Assembly (NCBI GenBank): GCA_050303435.1
Contig: JBNLBT010000021.1
Coordinates: forward strand, 1-38,964
Direction: 5' to 3'
Source: JBNLBT01 sp050303435
GTDB lineage: Bacteria; Pseudomonadota; Gammaproteobacteria; Xanthomonadales; Marinicellaceae
Length of the DNA stretch: 38,964 bases
The notes under the pieces were generated by a model. The model ran no database searches and was not told the origin of the DNA. It saw only the letters and a program-made list of their open reading frames with translations. Both the position numbers and the translations under genes were made by a program. Below are positions 33,314-38,964 of this stretch, piece by piece. Position 1 is the first letter of the stretch, and each line of letters begins with the position of its first letter.

Positions 33314-34642
33314 ATGAATGAAATCATCCCGTCGGACGGATTCTCCGCCGAAACGCTGCTGCGCGGCGCGCTGGGCATGTTGACCCTGGTGGTCCTGGCC
33401 TGGCTGTTCAGCCGCAACCGCAAAGCCATCAACTGGAAAGTGGTCGGCGTGGGTTTAAGCATTCAACTGGTGTTGGCCATCGGCGTGCTGCACATCGGAT
33501 TCGTGCAGGGATTTTTTGAGCTGGTGGGTGGTTTTTTCATCAAAATCATGGATTTCACCAAAACCGGCACCTCCTTCTTGTTTCGTTCATTTGGCAGTGG
33601 TGAAATTGAATCGCCGCTGATCAATTTCGCGGTGATGATCCTGCCCACCATTGTGTTCTTTTCCGCGCTGACCTCGGTGCTGTTTTACCTCGGCATCATC
33701 CAGAAAATCGTCAAGGGCCTGGCCTGGCTGTTGACCAAGGCGATGAAAATTTCCGGCGCCGAAAGCCTGTCCGTGGCCGGCAACATCTTCCTCGGCCAGA
33801 CCGAATCGCCGCTGATGATCAAGAAATACCTGGAATTCATGAACCGCTCGGAAGTGCTGCTGGTGATGATCGGCGGCATGGCCACGGTGGCCGGCGGTGT
33901 GCTGGCGGCCTACGTCGGTTTTCTTGGCGGGGAAGACCCGGTGCAACAGGTGTATTTTGCCAAACACTTGCTGGCCGCTTCGGTGATGGCCGCGCCCGGC
34001 GCCATCGTCATCGCCAAAATTCTCTACCCGCAGACCGAAGAGATCAACTCCAACATCGACATCTCACACGAGGCGGTCGGCAGCAACGTGCTGGACGCCC
34101 TGACCAACGGCACCACCGAGGGCCTGAAACTGGCGATGAACGTGGGCGCCATGCTGCTGGTGTTCTTTGCTTTTCTGGCGATGTTCAATTACGGCCTGGG
34201 TCGACTCGGCGATGTGTTGAACATCAACCCATGGATCGCCGCCAACACCAATTTCCCGGCCCTGTCGCTGGAATTCCTGCTCGGCTATCTGTTCGCCCCG
34301 CTGATGTGGCTGATCGGTGTGGCGGTTGAGGACATGACGCTGTTGGGCCAATTGCTCGGCGTCAAGATCATCGCCAGTGAATTTGTTGGCTATGAAAACC
34401 TGGGACAGATCAAGTCGGCCGCCAATGAAGTGCACCTGATGTACAACAAATCGATTTTGATGGCCACCTACATGCTGTGCGGTTTTGCCAACTTTGCCTC
34501 CATTGGCATCCAGGTCGGCGGCATCGGTTCGCTGGCGCCGTCGCAACGCAAAACCTTGTCGGAATTTGGCGTGCTGGCGCTGATCGGCGGCACCCTGGCC
34601 TCGCTGATGTCGGCCACCATGGCGGGCATGTTGTCGGGCTGA
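33314..34642 (+). CDS. Concentrative nucleoside transporter (CNT/NupC family)
   Basis: A 442-residue inner-membrane protein that imports nucleosides with H+ or Na+. The substrate-site motif GQTESPL (after SLSVAGNIFL) and the second conserved site ESLS-type segment are present, as are LGYLFAPLMWLIGV and LCGFANFASIGIQVGGIGSLAP, which are diagnostic of the family. About nine to ten hydrophobic segments are visible. The ATG at 33314 has AAGGA at good spacing. The gene appears to have its own promoter, and the following HNH gene has its own ribosome site after 111 bp. Confidence 0.95.
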   Translation: MNEIIPSDGFSAETLLRGALGMLTLVVLAWLFSRNRKAINWKVVGVGLSIQLVLAIGVLHIGFVQGFFELVGGFFIKIMDFTKTGTSFLFRSFGSGEIESPLINFAVMILPTIVFFSALTSVLFYLGIIQKIVKGLAWLLTKAMKISGAESLSVAGNIFLGQTESPLMIKKYLEFMNRSEVLLVMIGGMATVAGGVLAAYVGFLGGEDPVQQVYFAKHLLAASVMAAPGAIVIAKILYPQTEEINSNIDISHEAVGSNVLDALTNGTTEGLKLAMNVGAMLLVFFAFLAMFNYGLGRLGDVLNINPWIAANTNFPALSLEFLLGYLFAPLMWLIGVAVEDMTLLGQLLGVKIIASEFVGYENLGQIKSAANEVHLMYNKSILMATYMLCGFANFASIGIQVGGIGSLAPSQRKTLSEFGVLALIGGTLASLMSATMAGMLSG

Positions 34643-34753
34643 GATGATGACAGCCGCGTGACATTTGCGTCGCGCGTTGGTGTATTTGCGCTCTGTGCAG
34701 TTGCAATTTTTTTCAAAAGTGGTATTTTTGTTTAAACCATCTGGAGAAACATT

Positions 34754-35344
34754 TTGGCTCAGATCAGACCGCAGGTGCTGCGCACCGATGCATCTGGAAC
34801 ACCGCTGGAATGGATTGATTATGAACAGGCGGCCAAGTTGCTGACGCTGGACATGGTTCAATACACCCACGGTGAGATTTTGACCCGCCTGCACGGCGGC
34901 ATCAACTCAATCACCCGCCGACAAAGTTATCTCGACATCAACGCCATCATCGGCACCAAGGGCAACAACTTCGATCTGCACAAGAAACTCGGCCACTACG
35001 TGCCGCCGCTGACCAATCAGACCCTGTTCAAGCGCGATCAGAACCTGTGCCTGTATTGCGGCAAGCAGTTTTACAAGGTGGATTTGTCGCGCGATCACAT
35101 TCAGCCGATTTCACAGGGCGGGCGCGACAGCTGGACCAATGTGGTTTCGGCCTGCAAACGCTGCAACAACCACAAGGCCAACCGCACCCCGGCACAGGCC
35201 AACATGAAACTGCTGGCGATCCCCTTTGCACCGAATCACGCGGAATATATTTTTCTGCAGGGGCGCCACATCATTGCCGACCAGATGGCGTATCTGATGC
35301 ACCATTTCCCGCGGCAATCGCGCCTGCGGCAGTTGTCGGCCTGA
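34754..35344 (+). CDS. HNH endonuclease-like zinc protein
   Basis: A 196-residue protein. The HNH core is clear: CLYC (Cys99, Cys102), LSRDHIQP (Asp114-His115), WTNVVSACKRCNNHKANRTP (Asn129, Cys134, Cys137, His140). Two CxxC pairs should bind one structural zinc, as in the widespread chromosomal HNH family seen in many bacteria; their cellular role is not well defined. The start is TTG at 34754: GGAG at 34743-34746 is 7 nt upstream, and no in-frame ATG exists until about residue 34. There is no toxin, immunity or phage partner nearby, so it looks like a resident gene and not part of a mobile unit. Confidence 0.85.
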   Translation: MAQIRPQVLRTDASGTPLEWIDYEQAAKLLTLDMVQYTHGEILTRLHGGINSITRRQSYLDINAIIGTKGNNFDLHKKLGHYVPPLTNQTLFKRDQNLCLYCGKQFYKVDLSRDHIQPISQGGRDSWTNVVSACKRCNNHKANRTPAQANMKLLAIPFAPNHAEYIFLQGRHIIADQMAYLMHHFPRQSRLRQLSA

Positions 35345-35367
35345 GAAAAAAGGCAGCGCGGATCGGT

Positions 35368-36609
35368 TCAGTCTTTGCCGATGCCGAGTTTGGAGATTTT
35401 GTACCTCAGCGCGCGAAATGAAATGCCCAGCAGATCGGCGGCCTTGGTCTTGTTGTTGTTGGTTTTTTCCAGCGCGTTGGTGATTTCCCGGATTTCTATC
35501 GATTCGATGTACTCATCCAGTGATTTCTTGTTGGAAATGTGCGGCTGAAAACCGGTTTCACTCAGATGGACGTCGTCGCCTCGAATCAATTGCTGTTCAC
35601 AGCTGACCGCGGCTTTGAGCAGGATGTTTTCCAGCTCCTTGATGTTGCCGGGGAAATCGTATTCATTGAGTTTGGCCAGGGCCTGCGCGCTGAGTTTGCA
35701 CGGCAGTTTTTTCCACACCTTGGCGTAATTGTCGAGAATGTCGCGACTGAACGCCGAGATGTCTTCTTTGTGGCGACTGAGTGACTGGGTTTGCATCACA
35801 TTGATTTTCAGAAAACCCAGCAGCTTTTTGCTGAAACCCACGGTTTGTGCCAGATCCTCTTCAACCAGCTCGGTGCTACTCAAAATGCGCACGTCTTCGG
35901 GGTTGTGCATCAACAGATCCACCAGATCGCCCTGCATGTCCTGTGGCAGTTTTTCGATGTGGCGAAAATACAGTGTGCCGTTCTTGCCGGCCTGCGTCAC
36001 CAGATCGGCCAGGGATTGCCCGCCCAGGTTTTCACAATCCACTTCAATGAGATTTTTGTCGGCGTGGCGGCTGTGGTGATGAATCAGGTGGGCCATTTTG
36101 CCCTTTTCGGTGCCGGGTTTGCCGTAAATGATCACCGGCGCGGTGTTGGACGCCAGCTTTTGGATGCGCTGATTCAATGACTGCCGATATTTGGAATGCC
36201 CCGGCAGCTTGTTCCGCTCGGCACCGGCCGCAGGTTTGTCCTGATTGATGTTCAAACCGGACACCACCAGATTGCGCAGCACGTCCAGACTGATCGGTTT
36301 GGTTATGAAATCGTAGGCGCCTTTTTTCAGCGCTTCCACCGCGTGATTGATGGTGCCGAAGGCGGTGATTACCGCGATCGGCATGCCCGGACAATTGGCG
36401 TGCGCATATTCCACCAGTTCAATGCCATTGCCGTCCGGCAATTTAAAATCGGTCAGACACAGGTGAAATGAATTTTTGTCCAGCTCGTATTTGGCGGAGC
36501 CCAGATTGGCGGCTTTGTACACCACCAGACCCATGCGGCTTAAGGATATCTCCAGCAATTGCAGAATATCCGGTTCATCGTCTACAACAAGTATTTTCTT
36601 TTTATTCAT
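35368..36609 (-). CDS. NtrC/PilR-like response regulator with degenerate sigma54-interaction AAA+ domain
   Basis: A 413-residue protein. The receiver is intact: Asp10-Asp11-Glu12, phosphoacceptor Asp54, Thr82, Lys104. The AAA+ domain (about 135-345) has lost its active features. Walker A reads GKPGTEKG (163-170), with Glu168 in place of Gly. The Walker B position reads LYFRHI (213-218), with Arg-His for Asp-Glu. The segment that should hold GAFTGA is about 25 residues shorter and lacks it. The arginine-finger segment reads FSKKLLGFL. FPGNIKELENILLKA is still recognisable. The C-terminal Fis-type helix-turn-helix (about 372-410, TKAADLLGISFRALRYKI) is well preserved and closest to PilR. It overlaps the exonuclease gene by 8 nt, so it sits in the sulfurylase-exonuclease operon. 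It likely binds DNA under phosphorylation control without driving sigma54 polymerase. Confidence 0.88.
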   Translation of the reverse strand: MNKKKILVVDDEPDILQLLEISLSRMGLVVYKAANLGSAKYELDKNSFHLCLTDFKLPDGNGIELVEYAHANCPGMPIAVITAFGTINHAVEALKKGAYDFITKPISLDVLRNLVVSGLNINQDKPAAGAERNKLPGHSKYRQSLNQRIQKLASNTAPVIIYGKPGTEKGKMAHLIHHHSRHADKNLIEVDCENLGGQSLADLVTQAGKNGTLYFRHIEKLPQDMQGDLVDLLMHNPEDVRILSSTELVEEDLAQTVGFSKKLLGFLKINVMQTQSLSRHKEDISAFSRDILDNYAKVWKKLPCKLSAQALAKLNEYDFPGNIKELENILLKAAVSCEQQLIRGDDVHLSETGFQPHISNKKSLDEYIESIEIREITNALEKTNNNKTKAADLLGISFRALRYKISKLGIGKD

Positions 36610-37510
36610 GTGGATATACAGCGGCTTCTTGTAATTGTCTTCTCAGCATGGGCCCCGGATTCAGCGCATCAAACAGCGGTTGCAGGGCCTGTGGCTGCAC
36701 ACTCCGTTTGATTATATCATCATCCTCAATCGGCACATCGGTAATAATCCGACTCAGTTTTTGTGACAACAGGGCCTGATCGCGGTGGCTGAGCAATTTC
36801 TGCATGCTCGATTTTGCGCCCCTGAATGACAGGAACTGAATCTCCTTGGCGCGTTCAAGGGCCGCTTCCAGGCTGCCAAAATGCTGCAACAGCGCGATCG
36901 CGGTTTTTGGCCCCACGCCGGGCACGCCCGGGATGTTGTCCACCGCGTCGCCGGCCAGCGCCAGATAGTCCACCACCTGTTCAGGCATGACGCCCATCTT
37001 GTCCACCACGCCGGCGTGATCGATCGGATCGGCTTTGCCAAAATCCCACCACAAATCGCCTGGCTGCAGCAACTGGGCCAGGTCTTTGTCGGCGCTGACC
37101 AAAACCACCGGGTGGCCGCGTTGGCGCAGGCGTTCGGCCAACGTGCCGATGATGTCGTCGGCTTCATAGCTGTGATCGGAATAGGCCTGAATGCCCAGCG
37201 CCTCGGCCACCTCGCGGCAACGCGAGAACTGTTTTTTCAGGGACTCCGGCGCCGGCTCACGATTGGCCTTGTATTCCGCGTAGATGTCGTTGCGGAATGA
37301 AGTGCTCAGCGATTCATCAAAGGCCACGGCCAGGTGTTGCGGCCGGTTGTGTTGTATGAAGCGGGTCAGAAAACGCGCAAAACCATACACCGCATTGATC
37401 GATTCGCCGCGCGCATCAAAAAAAGTATCGGGCATGGAATAATAGCTGCGAAACACAAACACACTGGCATCGATCAGATACGCGGGGGTTTTGTTGGCCG
37501 ATTCATTCAT
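36602..37510 (-). CDS. 5'-3' exonuclease/flap endonuclease (Xni/PolA-N type)
   Basis: A 302-residue protein matching the 5' nuclease domain of DNA polymerase I as a stand-alone enzyme. Metal-binding acids lie in YLIDASVFVFRSYY, AVAFDESLSTSFRNDIYAEYKANR, YEADDIIGTLAERL and VSADKDLAQLL. The helix-three-turn-helix LAGDAVDNIPGVPGVGPKTA is present. It should trim 5' flaps. I chose the ATG at 37510, with GAGG five nt upstream; a GTG two codons earlier is possible. It lies 24 bp after the sulfurylase gene and overlaps the response regulator. Confidence 0.93.
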   Translation of the reverse strand: MNESANKTPAYLIDASVFVFRSYYSMPDTFFDARGESINAVYGFARFLTRFIQHNRPQHLAVAFDESLSTSFRNDIYAEYKANREPAPESLKKQFSRCREVAEALGIQAYSDHSYEADDIIGTLAERLRQRGHPVVLVSADKDLAQLLQPGDLWWDFGKADPIDHAGVVDKMGVMPEQVVDYLALAGDAVDNIPGVPGVGPKTAIALLQHFGSLEAALERAKEIQFLSFRGAKSSMQKLLSHRDQALLSQKLSRIITDVPIEDDDIIKRSVQPQALQPLFDALNPGPMLRRQLQEAAVYPHE

Positions 37511-37534
37511 GCACACCTCAACGGTTCATTGCGG

Positions 37535-38964
37535 TCATTTTATCAGACCCATGGCCTCCAGTTTGAGGACAATTTTCTGCACCGCCTCGTACGGTTGGCA
37601 TTCGGCCGTGTTGATCGCCAATTCTGGGCTCTCCGGCGTTTCATACGGATCGCTGATGCCGGTGAATTCCTTGATCACGCCCTCGCGCGCCTTGGCGTAC
37701 AGGCCTTTGCGATCGCGCTGTTCACACACGTCAAGAGGTGTGGACACGTGCACTTCCAGGAAACCGCCCAGGGGTTCGATCATGGCGCGCACCTGTCGGC
37801 GGGTGCCCGCATACGGTGCAATCGGTGCGCACAGCGCCACGCCGCCGTTCTTGGTGATTTCGCTGGCCACGTAGCCGATGCGCAGCACGTTGATGTTGCG
37901 GTGCTCTTTGGAAAAACCCAATTCACTGGACAAATGCTTGCGCACCACATCGCCGTCCAGCAAGGTCACCGGGCGCTCGATCATTTCCATCAGATTGACC
38001 ATCAGGGCGTTGGCGATGGTTGATTTGCCGGAGCCGGACAGGCCGGTAAAAAACACCGTAAAACCCTGTTTATTGCGCGGTGGGTAGCTTTTGCGCAATT
38101 CCTGCACCACTTCAGGGTAGGAAAACCAGGCCGGGATGTCCAGCCCCTGCTGCAAGCGCCGGCGCAGTTCCGTGCCGGAAATGTTCAAGATGTTCTCCTG
38201 GTCGCGAATTTCTGATGCCGGAATGTATTCAGCGCGGTCCTGGGAATACACCATGGCCTCAAACTCAACCATGCGCAGGCCGAGTTCATCCTGGTGTGCC
38301 TGCAACAGGCTTTGGGCATCGTAGGGCCCGTAAAACGGTTCGCCGTTGCGGTCATCGCCCGGCCCGGCGTGGTCGCGCCCGACGATCAGGTGCGAACAAC
38401 CGTAGTTTTTGCGAATGATGGCGTGCCACAGGGCCTCGCGCGGTCCGCCCATGCGCATGGCCAGCGGCAACAGGGACATGGTGGTGGTGCGCTCGGGAAA
38501 TTTCTCCAGCAGTTTTTCATAGCAGCGCACACGGGTGAAATGATCGATGTCGCCGGGTTTGGTCATGCCCACCACCGGATGGATCAATAAATTGGCCTCC
38601 ACCTGTTTGGCGGCGCGGAAGGTCAGTTCCTGATGCGCGCGGTGCATGGGGTTGCGGGTCTGAAACGCCACCACCCGGTTCCAGCCCAGGCGGGCGAATC
38701 GCTGGCGCAACTCCGCCGGCGTGTGGCGGTGCTGACGGTAATCGTAGTGCATTGGCAACTGCAGCCCGATCAGGGTGCCGCCCAGATACCGATCCTGAGT
38801 GTGGTTGTACAGATAATCCACCGCAGGGTGCAGCAGATCGCGGGTGCCAAACACCGCGTCGGCTTCGGCGTCGCGATCCACCGCCCAGTCGCTTTCCACC
38901 TGCAACACCGCGAGCGCCACGCCTTCGGGGTCGCGCAGGGTCAATGCGCCCGCCTCACGGGCTG
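37535..38964 (-). CDS. Bifunctional ATP sulfurylase/APS kinase (partial, N-terminus off window)
   Basis: The frame is open to the right edge, so the N-terminus (roughly 90-100 residues by family length) lies outside. The visible part begins with ATP sulfurylase: AFQTRNPMHRAHQELTFRAA (the QxRNPxHxxH motif), HPVVGMTKPGDIDHFTRVRCYE, and IVGRDHAGPGD. It then continues into APS kinase: Walker A FTGLSGSGKSTIANAL, DGDVVRKHLSSELGFSKEHRNIN, and CAPIAPYAGTRRQVR. The enzyme makes APS from sulfate and ATP, then PAPS. PAPS can feed cysteine synthesis or sulfotransferases. An internal TTG at 38944 is not needed as a start. The C-terminus ends GLIK. Confidence 0.95.
   Translation of the reverse strand, partial: AREAGALTLRDPEGVALAVLQVESDWAVDRDAEADAVFGTRDLLHPAVDYLYNHTQDRYLGGTLIGLQLPMHYDYRQHRHTPAELRQRFARLGWNRVVAFQTRNPMHRAHQELTFRAAKQVEANLLIHPVVGMTKPGDIDHFTRVRCYEKLLEKFPERTTTMSLLPLAMRMGGPREALWHAIIRKNYGCSHLIVGRDHAGPGDDRNGEPFYGPYDAQSLLQAHQDELGLRMVEFEAMVYSQDRAEYIPASEIRDQENILNISGTELRRRLQQGLDIPAWFSYPEVVQELRKSYPPRNKQGFTVFFTGLSGSGKSTIANALMVNLMEMIERPVTLLDGDVVRKHLSSELGFSKEHRNINVLRIGYVASEITKNGGVALCAPIAPYAGTRRQVRAMIEPLGGFLEVHVSTPLDVCEQRDRKGLYAKAREGVIKEFTGISDPYETPESPELAINTAECQPYEAVQKIVLKLEAMGLIK

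Noticed and set aside
34754..35344. Defence or mobile element around the HNH gene
   Set aside because: Neighbours are a nucleoside transporter and a response regulator; there is no methylase, helicase, integrase, immunity gene or direct repeat.

Overview
The window looks like chromosomal DNA of a gammaproteobacterium. The main evidence is one long minus-strand block in the E. coli order: initiator tRNA, rimP, nusA, infB, rbfA, truB, rpsO, pnp. The smc-zipA-ligA cluster also points to gammaproteobacteria, because ZipA is largely confined to that class. The large Oar-like TonB-dependent receptor, the PilS-like sensor kinase and the CNT nucleoside transporter fit an environmental, possibly Xanthomonadales- or Chromatiales-like lineage. 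I cannot name a genus from sequence alone. I see no insertion sequences, prophage genes, integrases or CRISPR arrays.

Layout. 1-2362 (minus): a PAPS-dependent sulfotransferase translationally coupled to an ABC-exporter-like membrane protein that runs off the left edge. 2658-4901 (plus): a patatin-barrel protein (type Vd autotransporter). 5257-5745 (plus): a small secreted protein of unknown function. 5812-12063 (minus): ligA, zipA, smc. 12381-12737 (plus): queF. 12845-21574 (minus): the translation/RNA operon headed by tRNA-fMet. 21705-22946 (minus): a CPA1 Na+/H+ antiporter. 23143-26244 (minus): the Oar-like receptor. 26816-29685 (plus): a PhoD-like phosphatase overlapping a PilS-like histidine kinase. 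29731-32572 (minus): a three-gene proton-translocating transhydrogenase. 32661-35344 (plus): a nitroreductase, a nucleoside transporter and an HNH protein. 35368-38964 (minus): an ATP sulfurylase/APS kinase fusion (cut by the right edge), a 5'-3' exonuclease and an NtrC/PilR-like response regulator.

Most genes are housekeeping. Four features stand out. (1) The PilR-like regulator keeps its phospho-receiver and its Fis-type DNA-binding domain, but its sigma54-type AAA+ domain has lost the Walker A glycine, the Walker B DE pair, the GAFTGA loop and the arginine fingers. It is probably not a sigma54 activator. (2) Two diverged copies of a roughly 120-bp intergenic element (4982-5108 and 12119-12248) sit in the same orientation, 130-150 bp upstream of plus-strand genes. 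They match no feature type I can name. (3) The ABC-like membrane protein has a collapsed nucleotide-binding domain. (4) The initiator tRNA has a U1:U72 mismatch where C1:A72 is usual in bacteria. The two ends of the window are chemically related: one end encodes PAPS synthesis, the other a PAPS-using sulfotransferase.

All family assignments come from reading motifs by eye. No database search, structure prediction or composition calculation was run.
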